Assembly: GCA_903831085.1 (NCBI GenBank)
Contig: CAIKWE010000031.1
Coordinates: 1-64,000 of the forward strand
Length of the DNA: 64,000 nt
Reading direction: 5' to 3'
DNA from: an uncultured Verrucomicrobiota bacterium
GTDB taxonomy: Bacteria > Verrucomicrobiota > Kiritimatiellia > Kiritimatiellales > Tichowtungiaceae
Part shown: positions 1 through 10,305 of the stretch, piece after piece
How positions within the stretch are numbered: the stretch's first letter is position 1
Layout: every line of letters begins with the position of its first letter
Made by a program: the position numbers and the translations under genes
The notes under the pieces: model-generated
Databases searched by the model: none
What the model was told of the DNA's origin: nothing
Seen by the model: the letters and a program-made list of their open reading frames with translations, nothing else

Positions 1-500
1 ACGGCGGCGATGGCCAGAACCCCGGAGCCGGTGCCGATATCGAGCATTGTCTTCGCGCCGCTCTGCGGGACAAAGCGGTCGAGCTGTTCGAGGCCGAACC
101 GCGTCGTGAAGTGGTTGCCGGTTCCGAAGCTCAGCCCCGGATTAATCACCAGCTCGATGCGGTCGCTCTGCCCGGCCAGCCACGGCGGAACCACGCGAAG
201 CCGGTGCCCGATATCCATCGGCTTGAAGTGTTTCTTCCAGCTTTCCGCCCACTCTTCGTCGGCATACTCACGGACTGATTTCCCAAGGATCGAAAAATGT
301 TCCAGCGCCCGCGCAGCGATCTCCGCCTCGATGGTATTGTCGAAATAGATTTCGAGCGCGCATTCGACGCCGCCGGGCTTTTTCAGCTCTACGACTGTCC
401 TTCCGAGATTTTCTGCCACCCAGTCGCTGATCGTCTCCGCCGCGCTCTGCGCGATCATCAGCGTTAAAATCGCTCCGCCCGTTGGTTTTTCCGTTTTCAT
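1..500 (-). CDS. prmA: Ribosomal protein L11 methyltransferase, 3'-truncated by window edge
   Basis: Reverse-strand reading from ATG at 500 gives MKTEKPTGGAILTLMIAQSAAETISDWVAENL...NPGLSFGTGNHFTTRFGLEQL...MLDIGTGSGVLAIAAV, a PrmA-type SAM motif. Confidence 0.8.
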   Translation of the reverse strand, partial: MKTEKPTGGAILTLMIAQSAAETISDWVAENLGRTVVELKKPGGVECALEIYFDNTIEAEIAARALEHFSILGKSVREYADEEWAESWKKHFKPMDIGHRLRVVPPWLAGQSDRIELVINPGLSFGTGNHFTTRFGLEQLDRFVPQSGAKTMLDIGTGSGVLAIAA

Positions 501-531
501 GTGCAGGGCTTATACCGTAAATTACCCGCCA

Positions 532-1686
532 ATGAAAACTGTTGTGGCAGAAACTGTTCTTTTGGGCCGCGAGGCGTTTGCAACGCTTGGCGAAGTGGTG
601 GTCGTTCCGGATCGGCAGATCGGGCCGGAGCATCTCAAGGATGCCGACGCGCTCATCATCCGCTCCAAAACCAAAGTGACGCCGGAGCTGATCGAGGGCT
701 CCGCCGTGCGCTTCGTCGGCACCGCCACAGCCGGTTTTGAGCATATGAGCTGGCTTGCCAGCCGTAGCTCTGCTTTGCAGAGCGTAGGCTGGTGCGCCGC
801 GCCGGGCTGTAACGCCGACAGTGTCGCAGACTATATGACCGCCGCTTTGCTTACTCTTCATATGAAACACGGCGTGGAACTGGAAGGCCGAACCCTTGGC
901 ATCATCGGCGTCGGACAGGTTGGCTCGCGCGTTGCCAAACGTGCGGAAGCGCTCGGCCTGCGCGTTCTGCTTAACGACCCGCCGCGCGCCGCGAAAGAAG
1001 GTAATGCCGGGTTCCAAGAATTGGAAACGCTGCTGGCCGAAGCGGACTTCGTTACGCTTCATGTGCCGCTGATTAAGGAAAAACCTTGGCCGACGCTTCG
1101 TATGGCCGACTGCCGCTTCTTTGAACAGATGAAGCCCGGTGCGGTTTTCATCAACGCTTCGCGCGGCAAGGTGCTCGACAGCGACGCCCTGCTCCACGCT
1201 AAAGCAAACGGAATTGTTTCACACGCCGTGCTCGATGTATGGGATCCGGAACCGGTCATCCGCGCCGATGTGCTTACCATCACCACCATCGGAACGCCGC
1301 ATATCGCGGGCCACTCCTTCGAAGGTAAGCTGAACGGAACAGTTCAAGTCTACCGCGAGGCGTGCCATTTTTTTGAAACGGCGCCGGTCTGGAATCCCGC
1401 GCCGTTGCTACCCGCCGTGGCGGTGCCGGAACTGAAAATTGATTCGCGCGGCAAAAGCGACCTTGAGATTCTGGCCGAAGCTATCGCATCGATCTACGAT
1501 ATTGGCATCGACCAGCTCTCTATCGAAGACATTGCGCGGTTTGACAAACTGCGCGCACATTACCGCGTGCGGCGCGAGTTTAAGAATACAACCATCCGGT
1601 TGTCTGAGCACAGACCCTTACTGCTGAAAAGATTCAGCGGTTCCGGATTCTCCGTTTCTAAGGTTGGCGCACCAGATAACGGGTGA
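532..1686 (+). CDS. pdxB: 4-phosphoerythronate dehydrogenase-like D-2-hydroxyacid dehydrogenase
   Basis: AAPGCNADSVADY, GIIGVGQVGSRVAKRAEALG, HVPL, INASRGKVLDSDAL, TPHIAGHSFEGK; PdxB-type C-terminus. Confidence 0.85.
   Translation: MKTVVAETVLLGREAFATLGEVVVVPDRQIGPEHLKDADALIIRSKTKVTPELIEGSAVRFVGTATAGFEHMSWLASRSSALQSVGWCAAPGCNADSVADYMTAALLTLHMKHGVELEGRTLGIIGVGQVGSRVAKRAEALGLRVLLNDPPRAAKEGNAGFQELETLLAEADFVTLHVPLIKEKPWPTLRMADCRFFEQMKPGAVFINASRGKVLDSDALLHAKANGIVSHAVLDVWDPEPVIRADVLTITTIGTPHIAGHSFEGKLNGTVQVYREACHFFETAPVWNPAPLLPAVAVPELKIDSRGKSDLEILAEAIASIYDIGIDQLSIEDIARFDKLRAHYRVRREFKNTTIRLSEHRPLLLKRFSGSGFSVSKVGAPDNG
758..792. repeat. In-frame hairpin inside pdxB (16-nt imperfect arms, 3-nt loop)
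   Basis: CCAGCCGTAGCTCTGC-TTT-GCAGAGCGTAGGCTGG. Confidence 0.7.
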
Positions 1687-1908
1687 GACAAAGTCGGCAT
1701 TTCATTAAATGGGCTTTGGGCCATATTCGGTGCATAAACCACCCTCGACGCAGGCTCTCGGAAGCGTCGGTTCGTCCGCATTTGGGACACTGGTTTTTGG
1801 AATGGATTTTGAACTTCATTACTTTCCCCCGAAAGCTGACCGAAATTATACGCTCTTCTTAGGGATATTCAACAGGTTTGTGGGGTTTCCCCCTACACGA
1901 CAGGCCGG

Positions 1909-2145
1909 TTAGCGGTAATTAAAGAGCTGGTCTAGCTTGTAAGCCTCTCCGGTGGAGGCAGAAAGAGCTGCAACAATTTTGTCCTGAATGTGGCGCGTCA
2001 GACGACGACCTTTCCGACCCTTCTGCACCTGTTTGTGGGTCAAGCCGTCTTTTGACGCCGCCACCAGATCGTGATTCTTCAGTCCGCGTTCTTCCATGAT
2101 GGCATCCAACGGCTGAATGCCCAGTTCCAGATCTTTGTCGCTCAT
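1909..2145 (-). CDS. Small conserved hypothetical protein, HTH-like
   Basis: 78 aa ORF, MSDKDLELGIQPLDAIMEERGLKNHDLVAASKDGLTHKQVQKGRKGRRLTRHIQDKI; 4-nt overlap with dus suggests an operon. Confidence 0.55.
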   Translation of the reverse strand: MSDKDLELGIQPLDAIMEERGLKNHDLVAASKDGLTHKQVQKGRKGRRLTRHIQDKIVAALSASTGEAYKLDQLFNYR

Positions 2146-3152
2146 TGATTTTGCTCCAGTACTTTATCCACCGCCGTCATCACCGTTTTGACATCGTGCA
2201 TTTCGTTGAGGTGCTGCAAAAGTTCGCGTCGTCCGCGCAGTCCTTTCATGTACTGCGCAAGGTGCGGGCGGAAATGCAGACAGGCCGACTGCTCAGGATT
2301 GTATTTGGTTTTGCACCGCCGCCCCGCCGCCGTAGCGGAAGTCATTTCAACCAGCCGAAGTAAGTGCGTCTCGATCACGGCACACCGGGTTCCAAGGTCT
2401 GGAACCGGCATTGCCGGATTTTTTATCTGATTAAATAACCAAGGGTTACCGACCGCACCGCGGCCGATCATTACGCCGTCCACGCCCGATACGCGCACCA
2501 TTTCGGTCGCGTCCTCCGGCGTGTTGATGCCGCCGTTTCCAATGACTGGAATTTTGAGCGCCTGTTTGATTTCGCCAAGCTTTTCCCAGTCCGCCTCGCC
2601 TTTATGGAAATTGCAGGCGAGCCGTCCGTGCACAGCAATCATATCCGCGCCGGCGTCTTCGACGATTTTGGCAATGGTCAGGTGGTCGGGAAATGCGGGG
2701 CTGAAGCCGATACGGGTTTTGACGCTGACCGGAAGTGAAACCGCTTTTTTGACCGCGCGCACGATCTCGCCGATCTGCTCCGGCTCTTTCATCAGCGCGG
2801 CGCCCGCGCCGCGCCGGACGACCTTGCGCACCGGACAGCCGCAGTTGAGGTCGATCCAGTCAAAACGGCCGAGCTGTTCGATATATCGCGCGGCTTCGGC
2901 CATCGCCTCGACTGACTTACCGAAAATATGGCCCGCGATCGGATGATCCAACTTAGAAACTTCCAGAAACTGGAATGTTTTCTGCGAGTCGCGGCGGATT
3001 CCTTCGGCGCTGGTCACTTCAGTATAGCAGGCTCCCGCGCCATTCTCTTTGCAGATGGAGCGGAACGCGGCATCGGTGTAGCCAGCCATCGGCGCGAGCA
3101 CGACAGGAAAGTTGATCGTGACTGTTCCGAATTTCAGAGGGTTCAAATTCAT
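2142..3152 (-). CDS. dus: tRNA-dihydrouridine synthase
   Basis: LAPMAGYTDAAFRSICKENGAG, DLNCGCPVRKVVRRGAGAALM, VIGNGGI, MIGRGAVGNPWLF. Confidence 0.92.
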   Translation of the reverse strand: MNLNPLKFGTVTINFPVVLAPMAGYTDAAFRSICKENGAGACYTEVTSAEGIRRDSQKTFQFLEVSKLDHPIAGHIFGKSVEAMAEAARYIEQLGRFDWIDLNCGCPVRKVVRRGAGAALMKEPEQIGEIVRAVKKAVSLPVSVKTRIGFSPAFPDHLTIAKIVEDAGADMIAVHGRLACNFHKGEADWEKLGEIKQALKIPVIGNGGINTPEDATEMVRVSGVDGVMIGRGAVGNPWLFNQIKNPAMPVPDLGTRCAVIETHLLRLVEMTSATAAGRRCKTKYNPEQSACLHFRPHLAQYMKGLRGRRELLQHLNEMHDVKTVMTAVDKVLEQNQ

Positions 3153-3157
3153 AGCGA

Positions 3158-3787
3158 TTAGACGCCTGCACTTTTAGCCAACGCCGCTTTCACATTCGCC
3201 GTGATCACATCCCATTGCTTATCGGCAATCTGTTTCTGCGTGGCCAGCCACGTACCGCCGACAGCGCTGACAATCGGAAGCGCAAGCCATTCGTTCATAT
3301 TGTCCAGACTGACGCCGCCAGTCGGGCAGAATTTGACGCCCAGCGACACATACGGTGCGGCCATGTTTTTGAGCATATTCACGCCGCCCGCCGCGCCGGC
3401 CGGGAAAAATTTCAGCATTTTGCAACCAAGCGCAAGGCCCTGTTCAATTTCCGACGGCGTCATGACACCGGGAATAAACAGAGTTTTGTTCAGCTGGAAA
3501 AATTTTACCGTGTCAGGATTAAGCCCCGGCGCCAGACCGAAACTGACACCGACATCGATGCACATTTTCGCCTGTTCGGGCGTCACCACGGTACCCGCAC
3601 CGACCAGCATTTCGGGAAATGATTTTTTGATCCGCTTCAACGCTTCGGGCGCGGCGGCGGTACGGCAGGTCACTTCAATCACATCCATGCCGCCCTTGAG
3701 CAGCGCTTCAGCCAGCGGCTCGGCGTCGTTGGCGTTGTCGATCACAATCACCGGAATTACTGGTCGTTTCAAAAGTTCGTTCAACAT
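3158..3787 (-). CDS. eda: 2-dehydro-3-deoxyphosphogluconate (KDPG/KHG) aldolase family
   Basis: IEVTCRTAAAPEALKRI, VGAGTVVTPEQ, FFPAGAAGGVNMLKNMAAPY, FCPTGGVS. Confidence 0.9.
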   Translation of the reverse strand: MLNELLKRPVIPVIVIDNANDAEPLAEALLKGGMDVIEVTCRTAAAPEALKRIKKSFPEMLVGAGTVVTPEQAKMCIDVGVSFGLAPGLNPDTVKFFQLNKTLFIPGVMTPSEIEQGLALGCKMLKFFPAGAAGGVNMLKNMAAPYVSLGVKFCPTGGVSLDNMNEWLALPIVSAVGGTWLATQKQIADKQWDVITANVKAALAKSAGV

Positions 3788-3802
3788 AAGGTTCTCCTTC
3801 TG

Positions 3803-5773
3803 TTATCGGTATATTTTCCCAGCGCGGTAATCGGCCCAGGCGGTTTCAAACCACAAATTGCTCTCGGGAATCGGACGGCACTTTACCCAGCGCTGTTTCA
3901 CTTTACCATTCTCAACCACGGTTTCCTGCACCTTGGCGCGGAACTCCGTGTTTTCGGGAAGAAAGCTCCACTCGGACGAATCAAGCTGTTCGTGCGCCCG
4001 CTGACCGGAGGCATCGCGCACCATGGCCGATCCGCGTGAACCGACGCCGCTCTTCACATGATACAGCGTTGCTTCCAAATAGACCCAGTGCGCAAAGCAG
4101 AGCTGGCGGTTGCGAAACGCCTGCACAGCCTCGACGGCATTGCCGACTTTACAGCCGTTTGCTTCCAGCGCGTCAAACTGCGCCTTCGCTTCCCTGGCGG
4201 CTTTTTTCAGGCCGTCGAGCGAACGGATATGCGCACCGGCCTTACTCATGCGTTCCTGCAGTTCTGCGCGGACCGAACGCCAGTCGGCGGTTGATTTTTC
4301 GCAACGCTTCATGAATCCAGAAACTTCTTTTGCCGCTGCTTTGGCCGCCTTGGTGAAGTCGCTCATTTTCAGACTGCTGCCTGCGTAGCAGTTGCCGATG
4401 TACTCGGCGGCGCGCAAAGAGCCAACCTGTCCAGAATTCAGCGCCGAGCCGCCGGGGCGGGCCACGCCGTGCGAGCCGTTGACTTCGCCGACCGGAAAAA
4501 GGTGTTTGATATTGAGCGATTCCCACCAGTGATTACCCGCCAAACCACCATTATTGTGCTGAGCGCAGACGGCAACTTCGAGCGGCTCTTTGGTGATGTC
4601 GATGCCGTGATCTTTGTACAGTCCGATCGCGCCGGGGTTCATGTGAGCGAGGCGGCCGATCGGTGTTGTCTGAAACGCTTTGGATTTTTCCAGATACTCG
4701 TACGCCTCTTTTTCCAAGGCTTGGAAATCGAAGCCTTCCGGATTATTGCGGAAATCGAGAAATACACGGCGGCCCTTCAGCGCGGTTTCGATGTAGACGA
4801 GAATATCGATAATCGACGAACCGCCGATGATTTTCTTGGAATCGAACGGCCACTGATAGCCCTTCAGAAAAACCATGCTGTTCATTTTTCCAATGGTTGG
4901 AAAATAGTCGCGCATGAATTCGCGCGGATCGCTTTCTCCGTCGGCGTCGGTGGAAACAAACTTCGGAACCACCTGCATGTAGGTTCCGGAAACGTTCCAG
5001 CGGAACTTAATGGAAGCCAGTCCGTACTGCGCTTCCGGTAATCCCTGCGCCATTGCACCGGCCTGGAGCGCAACGCCGATCGCGCCGGTATGAACGACTG
5101 GATAGACGCTGGTTTTATACAAGCCGCCCGGCCCGCCAACCGCGAAGACGACGTTATCGGCGGCATACGCGACAAGCTTGCCTTTGGCGTTCAGCGCCAG
5201 TGCGCCGCAGGCACGCTTGTCTTTGCCTTCGCCGACGGTCAGCAGGCTGACGACGTTGATATTCTCCTGCACCGGAATTTTGCGACGTTTCACTTCGGCG
5301 ATCAGCGCGCGGCACATATCACGCGAGGTGTACGGGCCGACCGATGTAGCACGCTGCGCCGGGTCGTGGTCGGTTTTGTAGCCGACAAACTGACCGAATG
5401 GATCCTGCGGAAATTTGACTCCGAGATTCACAAGGTTCAGGAAAGCACGACCTGACGTCGCGGCTTCAACGAGCGAGAGATCGCCGTGCATGCTTCCGGG
5501 AGCAAAATAGTTTTTTGCCATCACCATCGGCGCGTCGAGATCGTTTCCGCACATCGCGCTTTTGTAGTAGGTCTGTTTGTCTGAGCCGGTGTTGATGGAG
5601 GTGCCCATCTTCAGCCCTTCGGTCACGATCAGAACATCCTCGATTCCCTGATTGCGCAACTGCACGGCGGCATTCAAGCCGGCCGCGCCGGAACCGATCA
5701 CCAGCGAATGCACGCGGGTTACAGCGATTTCATTTTTCTTATCCAATTTGAGTACAGATTTTTCCATTTTCAC
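3803..5773 (-). CDS. FAD-binding oxidoreductase (succinate dehydrogenase/fumarate reductase flavoprotein-like)
   Basis: VIGSGAAGLNAAVQLRNQG dinucleotide-binding motif; HNNGGLAGNHWWESLNIKHLFPVGEVNGSHGVARPGGSALNSGQVGSLRAAEYI. Confidence 0.8.
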   Translation of the reverse strand: MKMEKSVLKLDKKNEIAVTRVHSLVIGSGAAGLNAAVQLRNQGIEDVLIVTEGLKMGTSINTGSDKQTYYKSAMCGNDLDAPMVMAKNYFAPGSMHGDLSLVEAATSGRAFLNLVNLGVKFPQDPFGQFVGYKTDHDPAQRATSVGPYTSRDMCRALIAEVKRRKIPVQENINVVSLLTVGEGKDKRACGALALNAKGKLVAYAADNVVFAVGGPGGLYKTSVYPVVHTGAIGVALQAGAMAQGLPEAQYGLASIKFRWNVSGTYMQVVPKFVSTDADGESDPREFMRDYFPTIGKMNSMVFLKGYQWPFDSKKIIGGSSIIDILVYIETALKGRRVFLDFRNNPEGFDFQALEKEAYEYLEKSKAFQTTPIGRLAHMNPGAIGLYKDHGIDITKEPLEVAVCAQHNNGGLAGNHWWESLNIKHLFPVGEVNGSHGVARPGGSALNSGQVGSLRAAEYIGNCYAGSSLKMSDFTKAAKAAAKEVSGFMKRCEKSTADWRSVRAELQERMSKAGAHIRSLDGLKKAAREAKAQFDALEANGCKVGNAVEAVQAFRNRQLCFAHWVYLEATLYHVKSGVGSRGSAMVRDASGQRAHEQLDSSEWSFLPENTEFRAKVQETVVENGKVKQRWVKCRPIPESNLWFETAWADYRAGKIYR

Positions 5774-5794
5774 TTCTCCGAATATTATTATGGA

Positions 5795-6568
5795 TTACAG
5801 GCGCGGCACCGTGAATCCGCCGTCGATCGTGATGATCTGTCCGGTGGAATAGGCAATGTCTCCGCGCGCCATCATGGCGGCCGCTTTGGCAATATCTTCC
5901 GGCAGTCCCCAGCGGCTCTGCAGCAGAATATGGTCTTCGAAAATGAGCTTGTCATATTTACCGGTCACAACCGCCGTCATGTCGGTTTTGATAATGCCCG
6001 GACGGATCTCGTACACCGGAATATCAAATTCGCCGAGGCGCACCGCAAAGAGCTGGGTCATCATGCTCATCCCGGCTTTGGAAATGCAGTATTCACCACG
6101 GCCTGTCGAGGCAACACTGGAGGACATGGAGGCGATGTTGATGATGCATCCGCTGAAAGCTGAATCCGCTTTTTTCTGTTCGATCATCCAGTTGGCCGCG
6201 GCCTGCGTCAGGAAATAGGGCCCCTGCAGATTGATCTTCATCACCCGTTCGTAGCTCTCTTCCGTCGCTTCGAGAATGTCGGCCCGCACTTTCGGTGCGA
6301 CGCCTGCATTGTTGACCAGAACATTCAGTCGGCCGAATTTTTCTTTTACCGCTTCAATCGTCTTCGCACGGTCCGCCGCAGACGATACATCGGCGCGGCA
6401 GTAAAGCACTTTTGCGCCAGCGCGTTCGAGCTGTTTGAGAGCATCCGAAACCACGGACTCCTCATGAACATCCATGACGGCAATATTAAAATCTTCGGCC
6501 GCCAGCTTTTCGGCGATCGCAAATCCAATCCCGCGACCAGCCCCTGTAATCAATGCTGTTTTTTTCAT
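5795..6568 (-). CDS. Short-chain dehydrogenase/reductase
   Basis: TGAGRGIG, NNAG, YCISKAGM, C-terminal ITIDGGFT. Confidence 0.9.
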   Translation of the reverse strand: MKKTALITGAGRGIGFAIAEKLAAEDFNIAVMDVHEESVVSDALKQLERAGAKVLYCRADVSSAADRAKTIEAVKEKFGRLNVLVNNAGVAPKVRADILEATEESYERVMKINLQGPYFLTQAAANWMIEQKKADSAFSGCIINIASMSSSVASTGRGEYCISKAGMSMMTQLFAVRLGEFDIPVYEIRPGIIKTDMTAVVTGKYDKLIFEDHILLQSRWGLPEDIAKAAAMMARGDIAYSTGQIITIDGGFTVPRL

Positions 6569-6589
6569 ACTGCGTTCCCTTTGTTCCGT

Positions 6590-7138
6590 TTAAAACCGTT
6601 TCTGTTTGTGGATGTGCTGAATGATAATCCGGCAATCTTCCATCGCCTCATAGGTGTGTTCGAACAGTGCATCGAACTGAAGACAATCTCCGGTTTTCAA
6701 AATATGCGTTTCATAAGGCAGAACGACCTTCAGTGCGCCAGCCAGCACCCAGCAGGTTTCATAGTCATCGCGGTGAGCATCCGGACTGGAACGCTTGGCT
6801 CCTTTTGGCGCTTCGGCATAAAAACATTTTGAATTGGCGAATTCGATCTGCCGGAAATGAAAATCTCCCGCGATGCGCTCTGTTTCTTTTTTGCACTGGG
6901 CGGTTCGTGACTCGACCAGCGCGAGCAATTCGGCCGAGGTGATTCCAAAGGCTCTGGCCAGACGGAACAATGTGCCGAGACCGGCGACGGCCTGATTGCG
7001 CTCCAGCTTGGAAATCACTGCCGGCGAAATCCCTGTTTTTTTAGAAAGATCCGCGATGGTCAGCCCGTCCCGTTTGCGCAGGTCGCGCACAACGGCGAAC
7101 CGGTACATTTCGGGGCCTTCTTCAATCTTTCCAGTCAC
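6590..7138 (-). CDS. XRE-family HTH regulator with C-terminal cupin domain
   Basis: LRKRDGLTIADLSKKTGISPAVISKLERNQA HTH, then cupin-like C-terminal half. Confidence 0.85.
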   Translation of the reverse strand: MTGKIEEGPEMYRFAVVRDLRKRDGLTIADLSKKTGISPAVISKLERNQAVAGLGTLFRLARAFGITSAELLALVESRTAQCKKETERIAGDFHFRQIEFANSKCFYAEAPKGAKRSSPDAHRDDYETCWVLAGALKVVLPYETHILKTGDCLQFDALFEHTYEAMEDCRIIIQHIHKQKRF

Positions 7139-7264
7139 GCCGGGAACTCCTTTTGCCCGCTACATTAGCGTCTAGAATATTTCGTTTGCAATATATTTTA
7201 TGCATTAAATTATTGATTAGGAATCTTTTTGCGGCATTATGTGACAAAACAACGGGGGCTTCCC

Positions 7265-7729
7265 ATGATTATCGGCGACCTGCAAAAGATCAAAGGCCGG
7301 ACTTATCCGGCCCGGCGGCGGACACAAAATCTTGTCGGCGGCGCTTCGCCTGTGCAATGCGAAAACTTCTGCATGGGTTACGTGACGCTTGAGACGAACG
7401 GCGGACAGGTTCCGTGGCATAATCAGGAATCGGAAGAAGTCTACTTCGTTGTCGATGGTCGTGTTGAGATGTGTCTCGGCGAAGAGCGCCGCGAAATGAC
7501 CGCCGGACAGATCGTTCAGATTCCGCCGGGAGTTTTTCACCAGATGACCAACATCGGCGACAAGCCGGCACACTTCATCTACTGCTACGGTCCGGCTGGT
7601 GACGTTGCGCACTGGCGGCAGGAACTGGCCGGCACGCTTCCAAAGGCTGGGATCGAGGTTCCTCCTCTGCCGGAAGGAGCCCGACAGCAGTGCACCGAAA
7701 TGCCCGAAGGCGGACCGATCATTATTTAG
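7265..7729 (+). CDS. Cupin domain protein
   Basis: WHNQESEEVYFVVDGRVEMCLGEE...IPPGVFHQMTNIGDKPAHFIY. Confidence 0.85.
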   Translation: MIIGDLQKIKGRTYPARRRTQNLVGGASPVQCENFCMGYVTLETNGGQVPWHNQESEEVYFVVDGRVEMCLGEERREMTAGQIVQIPPGVFHQMTNIGDKPAHFIYCYGPAGDVAHWRQELAGTLPKAGIEVPPLPEGARQQCTEMPEGGPIII

Positions 7730-7754
7730 AAACCTGAACAAAGGAATTGAGACT

Positions 7755-8933
7755 ATGGAAACTAAACGAATTGGAATCATCATGAACGGCGTGACGGGAC
7801 GCATGGGCACCAACCAGCACCTTGCGCGCTCCATCAGCGCCATCATCAAACAGGGCGGTATAAAAATCGGCAACGACATGATCATCATGCCCGACCCGAT
7901 CCTGACCGGACGGCGCGAACACGCCATCAAGGAACTGGCCGAAAAATACGGCAGGGACGCCCGCGGCGAAGCCTACAAATACACCACCGAAGTGCAGGGC
8001 GCGCTCGACGGAAAATACGGCGACTACGAAATTTTCTTCGACGCCTCCGGTACGCTGCAGCGCGGCGAGTTCGTCGAAATGGCCGTGAAAGCCGGTAAGG
8101 CGATCTACTGCGAAAAACCAACCGCCGTCGAAACCGCCGAAGCCGTCCGCCTCGCCAAGCTGGTTGAAAAGGCCGGCCTCAAAAACGGCGTCGTGCAGGA
8201 CAAGCTCTGGCTGCCCGGCTTTCGCAAACTAAAAATGCTCAAGGAACTCGGCTTCTTCGGAAAAATTCTCTCCGTCAAAGGCGACTTCGGCTACTGGGTC
8301 TTCACCGGCATGGATGAAGATCAGCCCGCCCAGCGTCCGAGCTGGAACTACCGCGCCGAAGACGGCGGCGGCATGATGATTGATATGTTCTGCCACTGGC
8401 GCTACGTCATCGACAATGTCTTCGGCCCCATCAAGAGTCTCGTCGCCCACGGCAGCATCGACCTGCCGGAACGCCGCGCCGAAGACGGTAAACCGTTCAA
8501 ATGCACCGCCGACGACTCTGCCTACGCCATGTTCCTGCTGGAAGACGGCACCATGGTTCAGTTCAACAGCTCCTGGTGCACCCGCGTGCGCCGCGACGAC
8601 CTGTTGACGGTTCACGTCGACGGCGTGAAGGGTTCCGCCGTCGCCGGGCTGCGCGAAGTGAAAACCCAAAGCGCAGCCAACACACCGAAACCGGTCTGGA
8701 ATCCGGACATCAAACAGCCGATCGACTTCTTCGCCGGCTGGGAAGACGTTCCGAACAACCTCGAATACGACAACGCCTTCAAGATCCAGTGGGAACTATT
8801 CATCAAGCACGTCGTGCTCGACACGCCGTGGCGCTACAGCCTGATGGAAGGCGCTAAAGGCGTTCAGCTCGCCGAACTCGGCATGCAGAGCTGGAAAGAG
8901 CGCCGGTGGGTCGACGTTCCAAAACTCGGATAA
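7755..8933 (+). CDS. Gfo/Idh/MocA-family oxidoreductase
   Basis: [56 protein letters not shown]. Confidence 0.85.
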   Translation: METKRIGIIMNGVTGRMGTNQHLARSISAIIKQGGIKIGNDMIIMPDPILTGRREHAIKELAEKYGRDARGEAYKYTTEVQGALDGKYGDYEIFFDASGTLQRGEFVEMAVKAGKAIYCEKPTAVETAEAVRLAKLVEKAGLKNGVVQDKLWLPGFRKLKMLKELGFFGKILSVKGDFGYWVFTGMDEDQPAQRPSWNYRAEDGGGMMIDMFCHWRYVIDNVFGPIKSLVAHGSIDLPERRAEDGKPFKCTADDSAYAMFLLEDGTMVQFNSSWCTRVRRDDLLTVHVDGVKGSAVAGLREVKTQSAANTPKPVWNPDIKQPIDFFAGWEDVPNNLEYDNAFKIQWELFIKHVVLDTPWRYSLMEGAKGVQLAELGMQSWKERRWVDVPKLG

Positions 8934-8939
8934 TCCCCG

Positions 8940-9016
8940 TTCCAACCTTTGGAAAAAACACGGAAATTTTTTCCAATGTTTGAAAAAACAGCGTATACCT
9001 TTTCCGGAGCTTGGAA
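8940..9016. repeat. Three TTCCAA-NNN-TTGGAA-type palindromes at 31-bp intervals upstream of aroC
   Basis: 8940 TTCCAACCTTTGGAA; 8971 TTCCAATGTTTGAAA; 9002 TTCCGGAGCTTGGAA. Confidence 0.85.
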
Positions 9017-9036
9017 ACATTCGGCGGAGAACGGTT

Positions 9037-10119
9037 ATGAGCAGCACATTCGGCACGCTTTTCAGGGTGACTACATTCGGCGAATCGCACGGCAAGTCGG
9101 TCGGCGCGATTGTGGACGGCTGCCCCGCCAATCTACCGCTGACAGAGGCGGATATTCAGCCGCAGCTCAACCGCCGCCGGCCCGGTCAAAACGCATTGAC
9201 CACGCCGCGCGACGAAGCGGATCAGGTGACGATTCTTTCCGGCACGGAAAACGGCGTAACACTTGGAACACCAATCGGTCTTTCGGTGAATAACCGCGAC
9301 CAGCGTCCGGGCGATTACGGCGATATGTCGGGAGTGCCACGTCCGTCACATGCGGATTATACCTATTTGATGAAGTACGGCGTGAAGGCGTCGAGCGGCG
9401 GCGGCCGTTCCAGCGCCCGCGAAACTGTCAGTCGTGTGGCAGCCGGTGCCATTGCGGAAAAATGGCTGAAGATGCGCTTCGGCGATGTCTCGATCGTTTC
9501 TTATGTAAGTTCGGTCGGAAAAATCACTGCGCCGGAAATTACCGCTGAGGGACTGACGCGCGAACAGGTCGATGCCAATCTGGTGCGCTGCCCGGATGCA
9601 GAGACCGCGCAGAAGATGATTGCGGCAATTGAAAAAGCGCGCGACGAAAAGGATTCACTGGGCGGAACGCTGACCTGCGTCTGCCGCGGCTTTCCGGCCG
9701 GACTGGGCGAGCCGGTGTTTGACAAGCTGGAGGCGCTGCTGGCGCAGGCGATGCTTTCGATTCCGGCGGTAAAGGGCTTTGAGATCGGCTCCGGGTTTGC
9801 CGGCACGCTGATGCGCGGTTCGCAGCATAATGATGCGTTTGTTCAGAAAAGCGGACGCCTCGGCACAAAGACGAATTACAGCGGCGGAATACAGGGCGGA
9901 ATTTCGAACGGAGAGCCGGTCGTCTTCCGGATTGCGATCAAGCCGGTGGCGACGATCGGGCAGGCTCAGGCGACGGTTGCTCTGGACGGCCATCCGGTTA
10001 CACTGGAAGCCAAGGGCCGGCACGATCCGTGTGTGTTGCCACGCGCTGTTCCGATTGTAGAGGCGATGGCCGCGCTGGTTTTGGCCGACGCCGCGCTACG
10101 CCAGGAATATCGCGTCTGA
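9037..10119 (+). CDS. aroC: Chorismate synthase
   Basis: [51 protein letters not shown]. Confidence 0.97.
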   Translation: MSSTFGTLFRVTTFGESHGKSVGAIVDGCPANLPLTEADIQPQLNRRRPGQNALTTPRDEADQVTILSGTENGVTLGTPIGLSVNNRDQRPGDYGDMSGVPRPSHADYTYLMKYGVKASSGGGRSSARETVSRVAAGAIAEKWLKMRFGDVSIVSYVSSVGKITAPEITAEGLTREQVDANLVRCPDAETAQKMIAAIEKARDEKDSLGGTLTCVCRGFPAGLGEPVFDKLEALLAQAMLSIPAVKGFEIGSGFAGTLMRGSQHNDAFVQKSGRLGTKTNYSGGIQGGISNGEPVVFRIAIKPVATIGQAQATVALDGHPVTLEAKGRHDPCVLPRAVPIVEAMAALVLADAALRQEYRV

Positions 10120-10192
10120 ATTGCGCTAAAACGGGCAGATATATTTTGCTTTCCACTGATTTTTTATTACTCTAGCACGCTTTTCAACAATG

Positions 10193-10266
10193 GTAGGTGT
10201 AGCTCAGCTGGTTAGAGCGTCAGATTGTGATTCTGAATGTCGCGGGTTCGAATCCCGTCACTTACC
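10193..10266 (+). tRNA. tRNA-His (GTG)
   Basis: Cloverleaf GTAGGTG-TA-GCTC..GAGC-G-TCAGATTGTGATTCTGA-..-GCGGGTTCGAATCCCGT-CACTTAC; encoded CCA follows. Confidence 0.93.
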
Positions 10267-10305
10267 CCACATTTCTGCCTGTACGGAAAGCTCGGGGAGC
10301 CGCTC

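Noticed and set aside
268-1197. 309-aa minus-strand ORF overlapping prmA and pdxB
   Set aside because: Wrong frame for prmA and antisense to pdxB; low-complexity translation.
8940-9016. CRISPR-like array upstream of aroC
   Set aside because: Regular 31-bp spacing, but units are 15-bp palindromes with 16-nt gaps, only three copies, decaying sequence and no cas genes.
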